Shown: positions 16,514-24,264 of the stretch, one piece after another
Numbering within the stretch: the first letter of the stretch is position 1
Layout of the letters: each line of letters starts with the position of its first letter
NCBI GenBank assembly: GCA_900754745.1
Contig: CAAEEB010000009.1
Location: 1 to 37,065 of the forward strand
Reading direction: 5' to 3'
Length of the DNA: 37,065 nt
From: an uncultured Collinsella sp.
GTDB lineage: Bacteria; Actinomycetota; Coriobacteriia; Coriobacteriales; Coriobacteriaceae
Made by a program: the position numbers and the translations under genes
Notes under the pieces: model-generated
Told to the model about the DNA's origin: nothing
Databases searched by the model: none
The model's input: the letters and a program-made list of their open reading frames with translations, nothing else

Positions 16514-16711
16514 GGCCGCTCCTCTCATGGCGGTGCCGGGCAAATGCCCGTACCACCATTGTCTGAGCGACTGGGGCGCAAAGCGGCGCAATCGCAATCT
16601 TGGTTTTACGTGTCAAACCAATTGCTGACCAAAAGCTGACCAGCCCGTCAAGCTCGTGGCAAGGTTTTGGTCAGAACGTCGGCAAAACGCATATTTCGGG
16701 GCGCTTTGGCA

Positions 16712-16748
16712 GCAAAAAAGCCGCCTCCCGAACATTTGGAAGACGGCT
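16712..16748 (-). terminator. Intrinsic terminator after rsgA
   Basis: Minus strand 11-bp stem AGCCGTCTTCC/GGGAGGCGGCT (two G-U pairs) with an 8-base loop followed by TTTTTT. It lies 18 bases past the rsgA stop and separates rsgA from the pilus operon. Confidence 0.85.
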
Positions 16749-16765
16749 GTCATAGGAAAATTCAA

Positions 16766-17950
16766 TTACAGATGGACATCTGGGTCGAGCATTTGGGCAC
16801 TCACGCGCATGGATGACGCCAGGTTTTGGAACGTCTCCAGGCGCAGGCTGTCGATCTGTCCCGCGTCCTCGGCCTCGCGAACGGCGCAACCCGGCTCATG
16901 GGTGTGCGTGCAATCGCCAAACCGGCACGCACGCGACGCCTCGACGATCTCGGGGAAGGCGCGCGCCAGACCCCGCTCATGTCCCACAAGCGGCAGGCTG
17001 CGCAGGCCCGGGGCATCGGCGATCACGCCGGCGTCGCCCGGCAGCGCCACCATCACGCGCGCAACCGTGGTGTGGCGGCCCTGGTCATCACGCTCGCGCA
17101 CGCCGCCAGTGGCCAGCGCATCGTGGCCCAGCAGCGCGTTGAGCAGCGTCGACTTGCCGGCGCCCGACTCGCCCAGGATCATGGCACAGCCCCCAGCCGG
17201 CACGCAGGCGCGCACCTCGTCCAGGCCGAGGCCATCAGCAGAAGACGTCACGATCACGCGCACGCCCGGACCCACCAGACGGCGTACGCGGTCCAGATCG
17301 CGTTCGAGCTCATCGACCTCGCAGCGGTCGGCCTTGGTGAGCACCACCACCGGCTCGGCATCGCAATCGAGCGCCAACACCAGTGAGCGCGCCACGCGAT
17401 CGAGCAGCACCTCGCCGGCGCCGAGCGCCTGCACGATCAGCACGCTGTCAACGTTGGAGCAGAGCACCTGGCGCTCACCGCGGGCACGGCCACGCCAACG
17501 CTCAAAGCTCGTACGGCGCGGCAGCACGCACTCGATCACGCCCATGTCGTGCCCGGGGGCACGGCGAACCGCCACGCGGTCGCCCACGGCAGGCAGCAAG
17601 ACCTCGTCCTCGCCACGCGACTTGGCAAACCCTACGGCATGCTCGGCACGAAACGTGTCATCGGCAGTCGCCACCAGCGGAAACCCGCGGTCCAGGCGCA
17701 CCACGGCACCGAGCTGCATCTGCTCGGGCTCCTCGGCCTGTGCGCAAAAGTCATCAAATGCAGCCTGCTGAGCCGCATCGACCGGCAGGTCATCGAACGC
17801 CGGAACATCCCGCAGCGCATCAAGCCCCGGTACACTCGCCAGCAACTCCTCAGCAGATGCAGGGGCTTCGGTCGCGAGCTTCCGACGACGATCGCGCTTA
17901 GCCCGCGCCCCCGTCGTCTTTTTCTTCGCCTTAGCCTTAGCCTTGCCCAC
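16766..17950 (-). CDS. rsgA: Ribosome small-subunit GTPase RsgA
   Basis: Encodes 394 residues. This circularly permuted GTPase checks late 30S maturation. Order of motifs confirms the permutation: G4 TKAD (205-208), then G1 GESGAGKST (260-268), then G3 DAPG (312-315). The zinc knuckle is C342-x4-C347-x-H349-x5-C355. An N-terminal OB-fold (about 78-140) and a Lys/Arg-rich tail (GKAKAKAKKKTTGARAKRD) precede. Start chosen at GTG 17950, 9 bases after GGAGG; ATGs upstream would add an unrelated extension through a terminator hairpin. Slightly longer than the usual 300-350 residues because of the N-terminal tail. Confidence 0.92.
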   Translation of the reverse strand: MGKAKAKAKKKTTGARAKRDRRRKLATEAPASAEELLASVPGLDALRDVPAFDDLPVDAAQQAAFDDFCAQAEEPEQMQLGAVVRLDRGFPLVATADDTFRAEHAVGFAKSRGEDEVLLPAVGDRVAVRRAPGHDMGVIECVLPRRTSFERWRGRARGERQVLCSNVDSVLIVQALGAGEVLLDRVARSLVLALDCDAEPVVVLTKADRCEVDELERDLDRVRRLVGPGVRVIVTSSADGLGLDEVRACVPAGGCAMILGESGAGKSTLLNALLGHDALATGGVRERDDQGRHTTVARVMVALPGDAGVIADAPGLRSLPLVGHERGLARAFPEIVEASRACRFGDCTHTHEPGCAVREAEDAGQIDSLRLETFQNLASSMRVSAQMLDPDVHL

Positions 17951-17993
17951 AAACGCCTCCCAGCACCATAAATCACAACTGAGCAGGTATTTT

Positions 17994-18032
17994 AAATCAA
18001 AAAGAGCTGGCCGGGCAAAGCCCGACCAGCTC
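17994..18032 (-). terminator. Intrinsic terminator after the Ca2+-ATPase gene
   Basis: Minus strand GAGCTGG...CCAGCTC with an inner GGGC/GCCC pair around TTT (18004-18032), followed by TTTTTGATTT. Ends transcription from the ATPase gene before rsgA. Confidence 0.8.
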
Positions 18033-18091
18033 ACATACTTTCCCTCAGCCCTTTTCATCCGCACGGGAGAAAAGCCAGCAAGGATACCGCA

Positions 18092-18179
18092 GGGCCCGCC
18101 CCGGAAGCCCTTTCTCCCGAACGATCCCGCAGCGCGAAGCGCGAGGACCAGTGAGGGAGAAAGGGCGTGGGGCGGGCCC
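18092..18179. repeat. Long palindromic element
   Basis: Left arm 18092-18118 and right arm 18155-18179 are complementary over 23 bp (11 bp GGGCCCGCCCC and 12 bp GCCCTTTCTCCC) with a small internal loop. The 36-base centre holds a further mini-hairpin GCGC-gaa-GCGC. It lies 12 bases past the stop of the ATPase gene and lacks a T-tract, so it is not a standard terminator. See findings. Confidence 0.8.
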
Positions 18180-18190
18180 GGACAGGTACG

Positions 18191-20872
18191 TTACTCTTTC
18201 TCCACTGCGCGCATGATCGCCTTGTAGATCTCCATCAGCGGAATGATCAGGAAGGCCAGGCCCAGCGCGGCGATAACGCCCTTAAGCTCAAGCGTCACAG
18301 GGCCAAAGAACATCTCGGCAAGCGTCGGCTGCACGGTCACGATAACCGTCAGCACCAGCGCCAGCGCGGCCGAAGCCCACAGCCACTTGTTCTGCTTCTT
18401 CATGCTAAACAGCGACGCACGACGGCTGCGCATATTGAAGCAGTGGAAAATCTCGACCATGTTAAGCGTGATGAACGCCATCATCACGCCTTCCTCGTCG
18501 GCATTGCCGGCGATCATATCGGCGATGTGGATGTAGCCCATGTCAAAGTACACGCCCACAAAGAAGCTCGCCAGCACCAGCACGGTGATGATCAGGCCCT
18601 GGACCACGCAGTCCAGGCCCATGTGACCGGCAAAGACGCCGTCCTTGGCGTTGCGCGGCTTGCGCTTCATGATGTCGCCCTCGGCGTCCTCCATGCCCAG
18701 CGCGAGCGCGGGGAAACAGTCGGTGACCAGGTTCACCCACAGCAGCTGCACCGGCTGGAAGATGGTAAAGCCGATGAGCGTGGCGATAAACACCGAGAAG
18801 ACCTCGGCAAGGTTGGCCGAAAGCAGGAACTGGATGACCTTGCGGATGTTGTCGTAGATGCGACGGCCCTCTTCGCAGGCACCGATGATGGTGGCGAAGT
18901 TATCGTCGGCAAGCACCATGTCGGCGACGTTCTTGGTAACGTCGGTGCCGGTGATGCCCATGCCCACGCCGATGTCGGCGCGCTTGATGGACGGGGCGTC
19001 GTTGACACCGTCGCCCGTCATGGCCACGATCTGGTCGCGCGACTTCCAAGCCTCGACGATGCGGGTCTTGTGCTCGGGCTGAACGCGGGCGTACACGCCG
19101 TAGTCCTCGATGTGCGCGTCGAGCTCCTCGTCGCTCATGCGATCGAGGTCGGTACCGGTGATGGCTTGACTGCGATCGGCGACGATGCCCAGCTGCTTGG
19201 CGATGGCCACGGCGGTGTCGATGTGGTCGCCTGTGATCATGACGGTGCGGATGCCGGCGTCGTGCGCCTCGCGGATAGCGTCGGCCACCTCGGGGCGGAC
19301 CGGGTCAATCATGCCGGACAGGCCGCAGAAGACCATGTCATGCTCGAGCGCAGCGGGGCTGCAGTCGGCGGGAACCTCGGTGTAGGTACGGCTCGCCAGT
19401 GCCAGCACGCGCAGGGCCTCGTCGGCCATGGCCTTGTTGGCTGCCACGAGCTCGGCGCGACGCTCCTCGGTCAGGGGGACGACCTTATCGCCCTCGTAGA
19501 TATGGGTGCACAGGCCAATCACCACGTCGGGCGCGCCCTTGGTGTACTGCTCGTACTCGCCGTCCAGGGTCTCGACGACCACGGACATCATCTTACGGCC
19601 CGAGTCGAACGGGGCCTCGCCCACGCGCGGGTGCTCGGCAGTCAGGCCAGTAAGACCGGCCTTGCCGGCATCATTGACGAGTGCACACTCGGTCGGCTCG
19701 CCCACGGCCTCACCCAGCTCCTCGTCCCACTGGGCATCGGAGCACAGCGCCATGCCGGCCAGGAACTTCTCCTTGGGCGCAGCGAGCTCGTGCTTGACGA
19801 CGGTCATCTTGTTCTGGGTAAGCGTGCCGGTCTTGTCCGAGCAGATGGTCTGCGTACAGCCGAGTGTCTCGACAGCAGAAAGCTTGCGGATGATTGCCTG
19901 GCGCTTGGCCATCTTGGTCACGCCGAGCGAAAGGACGATGGTCACGACGGCGACCAAGCCCTCGGGGATGGCGGCGACGGCGAGCGAGACGGCAACCATA
20001 AAGGTGTCGAGCAGGGCAGTCGGGTCGGTGAGAACGTTACCCACGCCGTGGCGGAGGATATCGACGCCAAAGATCACGACGCAGATGACGATAACCATGA
20101 TGGTGAGGATGCGGCTGAGCTCGGCGAGCTTCACCTGCAACGGCGTGAGCTCTTCCTTGGCCTCGGCCAGGGCACCGGCGATCTTACCCATCTCGGTATC
20201 CATGCCGGTGCCGACCACGACGGCGCGACCACGGCCGTACACCACGGTGGAGCCCATGTAGCACATGTTCTTGCGGTCGCCGAGCGGCACGTCGTCGGTG
20301 CCCGCGGCAAGCTCAATCACGTTGGCGTGCTTCTCGACCGGCACGGACTCGCCGGTCAGTGCGGCCTCTTCGATCTTCATCGTGGCGCTCTCGAGGACGC
20401 GGCAGTCGGCCGGGACGGAGTCGCCCGCCTCGAGCATAATCACGTCACCGGGCACGAGCTCGGCGCTCGGCAGGTGCACGAGCTTGCCGTCGCGCAGCAC
20501 CTTGGACTGCGCCGCGCTCATTTCCTGCAGGGCCTCGAGGGCCTCCTCGCTCTTGGCTTCCTGGACCACGCCCAGCACCGAGTTGACGATAACGACGAAC
20601 ATGATGATGGCGACGTCGGCAAAATCGGGCTCGCCCTTGACCATGCCCGTAAGTGCGCTGATAACGGCGGCAACGATCAGCATGATGACCATGGGGTCGG
20701 CCATCTGCTCAAAGAAACGCTTCCATAGCGGCGTCTTCTCGGCTTCCTCGAGCTTGTTAGGGCCTGTCTTGGCAAGGCGCGACGACGCCTCGTCGTTGCT
20801 CAGGCCGAGGTTCTCATCGACACCCTGGTCGCTGAGTACCTCCGCCGCGGCGGACAGGTATTCCTTTTGCAT
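18191..20872 (-). CDS. P2-type Ca2+-transporting ATPase
   Basis: Encodes 893 residues. Pumps cations, by homology Ca2+ (SERCA/PMCA-like bacterial type), out of the cell. Visible motifs: N-terminal cation-ATPase domain (LSNDEASSRLAKTGPNKL), TGES (173-176) of the actuator domain, PEGL (303-306) in M4, phosphorylated Asp in DKTGT (D346), KGAPD of the nucleotide domain, MITGD and TGDGVNDAP in the hinge. In M5-M6, SANLAEVFSVF and NLVTDCFPALALGME retain the N-x-x-E and TD metal ligands of SERCA-type pumps. PEGL is followed by V instead of the usual P. Ten membrane helices are expected. An AGGAGGG Shine-Dalgarno (20881-20887) lies inside a hairpin of a structured leader. Substrate could be Ca2+ or Mn2+; Ca2+ is favoured. 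Confidence 0.92.
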   Translation of the reverse strand: MQKEYLSAAAEVLSDQGVDENLGLSNDEASSRLAKTGPNKLEEAEKTPLWKRFFEQMADPMVIMLIVAAVISALTGMVKGEPDFADVAIIMFVVIVNSVLGVVQEAKSEEALEALQEMSAAQSKVLRDGKLVHLPSAELVPGDVIMLEAGDSVPADCRVLESATMKIEEAALTGESVPVEKHANVIELAAGTDDVPLGDRKNMCYMGSTVVYGRGRAVVVGTGMDTEMGKIAGALAEAKEELTPLQVKLAELSRILTIMVIVICVVIFGVDILRHGVGNVLTDPTALLDTFMVAVSLAVAAIPEGLVAVVTIVLSLGVTKMAKRQAIIRKLSAVETLGCTQTICSDKTGTLTQNKMTVVKHELAAPKEKFLAGMALCSDAQWDEELGEAVGEPTECALVNDAGKAGLTGLTAEHPRVGEAPFDSGRKMMSVVVETLDGEYEQYTKGAPDVVIGLCTHIYEGDKVVPLTEERRAELVAANKAMADEALRVLALASRTYTEVPADCSPAALEHDMVFCGLSGMIDPVRPEVADAIREAHDAGIRTVMITGDHIDTAVAIAKQLGIVADRSQAITGTDLDRMSDEELDAHIEDYGVYARVQPEHKTRIVEAWKSRDQIVAMTGDGVNDAPSIKRADIGVGMGITGTDVTKNVADMVLADDNFATIIGACEEGRRIYDNIRKVIQFLLSANLAEVFSVFIATLIGFTIFQPVQLLWVNLVTDCFPALALGMEDAEGDIMKRKPRNAKDGVFAGHMGLDCVVQGLIITVLVLASFFVGVYFDMGYIHIADMIAGNADEEGVMMAFITLNMVEIFHCFNMRSRRASLFSMKKQNKWLWASAALALVLTVIVTVQPTLAEMFFGPVTLELKGVIAALGLAFLIIPLMEIYKAIMRAVEKE

Positions 20873-20981
20873 ATAGAGTCCCCTCCTGGGATTCGGGCCA
20901 CTCAGCAGATTGATGCCCGATCATAATTCCCAGGAGAAGGGCAAGGGCTCATCAAGGCTGCCGTGCTGAGCGGCAGTTGAT
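20873..20981 (-). promoter_or_regulatory. Structured 5' leader of the Ca2+-ATPase with two kissing hairpins
   Basis: On the minus strand, hairpin 1 (20951-20981) has an 11-bp stem with a 2-base bulge and a 7-base loop CTCAGCA. Hairpin 2 (20883-20936) has an outer 9-bp stem CTCCTGGGA/TCCCAGGAG, an inner 6-bp stem TCGGGC/GCCCGA and a 16-base loop containing TGCTGAG, the exact complement of loop 1. The 3' strand of the outer stem holds AGGAG of the Shine-Dalgarno, 8 bases from the ATG. The arrangement predicts control of translation. It fits no riboswitch class I know. A promoter is not clear; TTGGCT/TACCAT about 18 bases apart (near 20996-21025) is possible. Confidence 0.65.
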
Positions 20982-21243
20982 AGTGGAGCTATGGTACCCC
21001 AAAGCGACGCGTCTAGCCAAAACATTCCATCTGGAAACACGGCACAGGCGCAACGGTGCAGACAGTGTGATGCTCAAGATTGATAAAACGTTTTTTCTTC
21101 GGCGCATCATCGAACTAAAATATCGCCCAGATAGCAGCGGTTAGAACGGTTGGTAAAGTTTTTGCATATACCGTTTTCCGCAAAAAATGAACTTCTAATT
21201 CGGCATACGGTCGATTTTTTGGGGTATTCGGTCGGCATTTCGT

Positions 21244-21249
21244 TATAAT
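21244..21249 (+). promoter_or_regulatory. Likely -10 box of pyk
   Basis: TATAAT in the AT-rich stretch upstream of pyk, 63 bases before the ATG. The -35 region (around 21219-21226) is G-rich and matches poorly. The region 20982-21243 between the two divergent genes otherwise shows nothing recognisable. Confidence 0.5.
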
Positions 21250-21312
21250 CATCTCAGTTTTATTTCTTATGGTTTATCTATCAGCGCAAGACGATGTCAG
21301 ATGGAGGTCTGA

Positions 21313-22773
21313 ATGTACAAGCGCACCAAGATTGTATGCACCATGGGTCCCGCCTGCGATAGCGACGAGACCATCCGCGAGATGATCAAGGCGGGCATGA
21401 ACGTCGCCCGTTTTAACTTCTCGCACGGATCCTACGACGAGCACCACGGTCGCATCGAGCGCGTCCGTCGTATTTCCAAGGAGCTCGGTCTGCCCGTCGG
21501 CATCCTGCTCGACACCAAGGGCCCCGAGGTCCGCACCGGCCTTTTGGTCGACGGCAAGAAGGTTGCCGTCAAGACCGGCGACAAGATCGTCGTCACCGCT
21601 CAGCCCACGTCCGAGGATTTCCATGGCACCGCTGAGCACATCTCCCTCGACTACCTGGCTCTGCCCTCCGAGGTCGAGAAGGGCTCTCTCATCCTGATCG
21701 ATGACGGCCTGGTTGCCCTCGAGGTCGAGTCCGTCGACGGCCAGGACATGACCTGCGTCGTTAAGAACGACGGCCTGATCGGAGAACGCAAGGGCGTCAA
21801 CATGCCCAACGTCAACATCTCTCTGCCCGCCATCACCGAGCGCGATCGTCAGGACATCCTCTTTGGCCTGACCGAGAACATCGACTACATCGCCGCTTCC
21901 TTCATCCGTGACGGCGAGTCCGTCCGCGGCATCCGCAAGCTTTGCCGCGAGAACGGTGGCGAGCACGTGACGATCTTCCCGAAGATCGAGTGCGCCCTGG
22001 GCGTCGAGAACTTCGACGAGATCCTCGAGGCTTCCGACGGTATCATGGTCGCCCGTGGCGACCTGGGCATCGAGATCAAGCCTGAGCTCGTTCCCCACAT
22101 CCAGAAGGAGATCATCGCTAAGTGCAACGCGGCCTACAAGCCCGTTATCACCGCTACACAGATGCTCGACTCCATGCAGCAGAACCCGCGCCCGACGCGC
22201 GCCGAGGTTGCCGACGTTGCTAACGCCATTTACGACGGCACCGACGCCGTCATGCTGTCCGGCGAGTCCGCTGCCGGCAAGTACCCGGTCGAGGCCGTCA
22301 AGATGCAGGCCAGCATTGCTCTCGAGACCGAGAAGTACCTCCCGGCTCACGCTCCGCTCGAGGTTCCGGCTGACGCTCACGGCACCCGCGTCGTCAACAA
22401 CGTTGTGGGTATGTCCGCCGTGAACATGGCCACCACCGTTGGCGCCAAGTGCATCACCGTGCCGACGACCACCGGTCGTACCGCTCGCCTGATCTCGCAC
22501 TTCCGTCCCAACATGCCGATCTGCGCGTTCTCCCGCCACGAGTGGGCCGTCCAGCAGATGATCATGTACTGGGGCGTTATCCCGCACCAGGCCGAGATTA
22601 CCCAGGGCACCGTCAACGGCACGATCGTCAAGGCGATCGAGACCGCTAAGGAGCTCGGCTACGTCAAGACTGGCGATTTGACCGTCGCTACCGCCGGCGA
22701 TCCCCGTATGAGCGTCCAGCTCGAAGACAAGGTCTCCTCGACCAACGTCGCTTACGTCGCTCAGGTGCGCTAA
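21313..22773 (+). CDS. pyk: Pyruvate kinase
   Basis: Encodes 486 residues. Converts phosphoenolpyruvate and ADP to pyruvate and ATP, the last step of glycolysis. Diagnostic segments: RTKIVCTMGPACDS, ARFNFSHGSYDEH, LDTKGPEVRTG, the active-site block FPKIECALGVENFDEI and IMVARGDLGIEI, then TATQMLDSM, PTRAEVADVANAIYDGTDAVMLSGESA in domain A, and the regulatory C-domain (VPTTTGRTARLISHFRP). No C-terminal PEP-utiliser extension as seen in some Bacilli. Shine-Dalgarno GGAGG is 7 bases before the ATG. Third-position base use is strongly biased (C), as in highly expressed genes. Divergent from the Ca2+-ATPase. Confidence 0.97.
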   Translation: MYKRTKIVCTMGPACDSDETIREMIKAGMNVARFNFSHGSYDEHHGRIERVRRISKELGLPVGILLDTKGPEVRTGLLVDGKKVAVKTGDKIVVTAQPTSEDFHGTAEHISLDYLALPSEVEKGSLILIDDGLVALEVESVDGQDMTCVVKNDGLIGERKGVNMPNVNISLPAITERDRQDILFGLTENIDYIAASFIRDGESVRGIRKLCRENGGEHVTIFPKIECALGVENFDEILEASDGIMVARGDLGIEIKPELVPHIQKEIIAKCNAAYKPVITATQMLDSMQQNPRPTRAEVADVANAIYDGTDAVMLSGESAAGKYPVEAVKMQASIALETEKYLPAHAPLEVPADAHGTRVVNNVVGMSAVNMATTVGAKCITVPTTTGRTARLISHFRPNMPICAFSRHEWAVQQMIMYWGVIPHQAEITQGTVNGTIVKAIETAKELGYVKTGDLTVATAGDPRMSVQLEDKVSSTNVAYVAQVR

Positions 22774-22801
22774 ATCGCACTTGCAAGCAGATTTGCATTG
22801 C

Positions 22802-22838
22802 AAAGGGCCCGGAAGGCATTGCCTTCCGGGCCCTTTTT
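22802..22838 (+). terminator. Intrinsic terminator of pyk
   Basis: A perfect 16-bp stem (22802-22817 with 22821-22836, GGGCCCGGAAGGC type) with an ATT loop and TTTTT tail, 28 bases past the stop codon. Confidence 0.93.
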
Positions 22839-23011
22839 CTGTGCCAATGCCGGCGCACGGCAAAACACGCACTCATTTCTTTACCAAAAGCGCGAAATCC
22901 ACCCTTCGAGGCCCAAAAATAAAGTCCCAAGCGCTAAAAGTGTTCGCCCGGTGGCAAACCCACACCTTAACCGACGCTGCTAAATCGTTTTAGCAAGAGT
23001 CAGATCGACCT

Positions 23012-23146
23012 GGTTTTCGGAAGTGCGGGGAAAAATTGCCTACCCCCGAGCACTAGCCCTTTTATTTCAACAAAACCCCTGATAAAGTTGGCTCAAATAC
23101 CGCTTGTGCTTTGCCTGTTTGTCTTTTTCCCCGCACTTCCGAAACC
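23012..23146. repeat. Inverted-repeat element upstream of the nuclease-like gene
   Basis: Ends 23012-23035 and 23124-23146 are inverted repeats (TCGGAAGTGCGGGGAAAAA core of 19 bp plus flanking GG/CC), separated by 88 bases of AT-richer sequence. No gene inside. The area 22839-23011 between the pyk terminator and this element shows nothing recognisable. The nearest gene starts 44 bases further on. Confidence 0.7.
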
Positions 23147-23190
23147 GATAGCCTTTCTAGCCCAAACAACGCTCGAACGATCGGATTGCC

Positions 23191-24264
23191 ATGTCATTTC
23201 TCGCTTGCGGACCCACAGCTTTTCAGTACTATCGCATCCCGCCCCAGATACTAGGACTCTATCCGGCAATCCTGCCGCCCGACCATGACCATCGCTTGGT
23301 GCATTACTCAAAACAACCAGTATTTAAAGACTTGCTCGGCACACCAGTTTGGAGATTCGTGGGCGAAAGAAAACAGCGCGCGAACGGAAAGCTATTTCAT
23401 AGCCGTCTGCTAACCCAAGAGCCGCCTCCTGGGTCGTTTAGGCAGACTGAGCATGGGTTTGATGTCACGTCCCCGGAGTTCACACTGCTCAACCTTGCTA
23501 CGCAGGTCTCGCGCAACCAGTTACTCATGGCTTGCTACGAGATGTGCGGCTCCTTTGCAGTGTTCACGCCTTGTAAACGGGCGCAGCAGCAGCTCGATGA
23601 AGCAATTTCGCTTAAGCTCATTCCGCCCGACTGTGGTTGGAAACGCGTTGTCGACACCAAGGGCAATGACACCAACCTGTGGAAGCGCCCACCGCTCCTC
23701 AGCGCAGCGGATATCGCCGCGTTCGCCAAGCAGGCCGCAGGCCTGCGCGGCGTTAAACAACTGCGCTGGGCAGCCGAGCACATGACGGGGCAGACCGCCT
23801 CACCCTTCGAAGTACAGACCTCCATGCTTGTCTCGCTCCCCCGCGACGAGGGCGGCATGGGCATCAACATCGCAAACAACGTGCGCATCCCACTCAGCGA
23901 CGCCGCACGCTCACTGTATGACAAAACCTGCTGCTACGCCGATATCCTCATAGAGAGCAACATCGACAGCATGGGCGTCATTTTGGAATGCCAAGGCCGC
24001 TCCGCCCATGACAGCGAAGCCGCAAGTCTCTCCGATGCCGAGCGCACCACCGCCCTCACAAGCATGGGCTATGACGTTATCCAGATAACCTATGAGCAAA
24101 TCAAGGACACGAAGAGCTTTAACAACATCGCCGAGCTCATTCATAAAAAGGCGGGGCTCCCCTACATCCCAAAGACCGATCAGGAACGCACCGCCGCAGA
24201 AACCCTGCGACGGGAGCTGTTGGTCAATTGGGATGAACTGTTCTCCGTTAAGCCGGCCGGCTAG
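23191..24264 (+). CDS. Putative DUF559/Vsr-like endonuclease-fold protein
   Basis: Encodes 357 residues. The C-terminal half resembles the DUF559 group of PD-(D/E)XK fold proteins: SPFEVQTSML with E207, then YADILIE with D251, then VILECQG with E266, and ERTTALTSMGYDVIQIT, the usual R...L...G..V..IT ending. The N-terminal half (1-200) begins LACGPTAFQYYRIPPQILGL, like N-terminal parts of AbiEi-type or related actinobacterial proteins, and carries no known catalytic motif. Usual DUF559 proteins have EYDG where ECQG stands here. No strong Shine-Dalgarno is seen before ATG 23191. Function unknown; accessory or defence-related roles are possible. Its stop codon shares bases with the stop of the convergent gene. 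Confidence 0.62.
   Translation: MSFLACGPTAFQYYRIPPQILGLYPAILPPDHDHRLVHYSKQPVFKDLLGTPVWRFVGERKQRANGKLFHSRLLTQEPPPGSFRQTEHGFDVTSPEFTLLNLATQVSRNQLLMACYEMCGSFAVFTPCKRAQQQLDEAISLKLIPPDCGWKRVVDTKGNDTNLWKRPPLLSAADIAAFAKQAAGLRGVKQLRWAAEHMTGQTASPFEVQTSMLVSLPRDEGGMGINIANNVRIPLSDAARSLYDKTCCYADILIESNIDSMGVILECQGRSAHDSEAASLSDAERTTALTSMGYDVIQITYEQIKDTKSFNNIAELIHKKAGLPYIPKTDQERTAAETLRRELLVNWDELFSVKPAG

Noticed and set aside
18167..20728. Plus-strand open frame of over 800 codons opposite the Ca2+-ATPase
   Set aside because: Antisense of a well-defined P-type ATPase; product is His/Asp/Gly-repetitive and lacks any domain.
20873..21060. Known Mn2+ (yybP-ykoY) or Mg2+ (M-box) riboswitch in front of the ATPase
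   Set aside because: The conserved sequence blocks of both classes as I know them are not found; the two-hairpin fold with matching loops differs.
21274..22872. Minus-strand open frame opposite pyk
   Set aside because: Runs through the pyk terminator and is composed of Gly/Asp/Leu/Val-rich sequence; pyk itself is certain.
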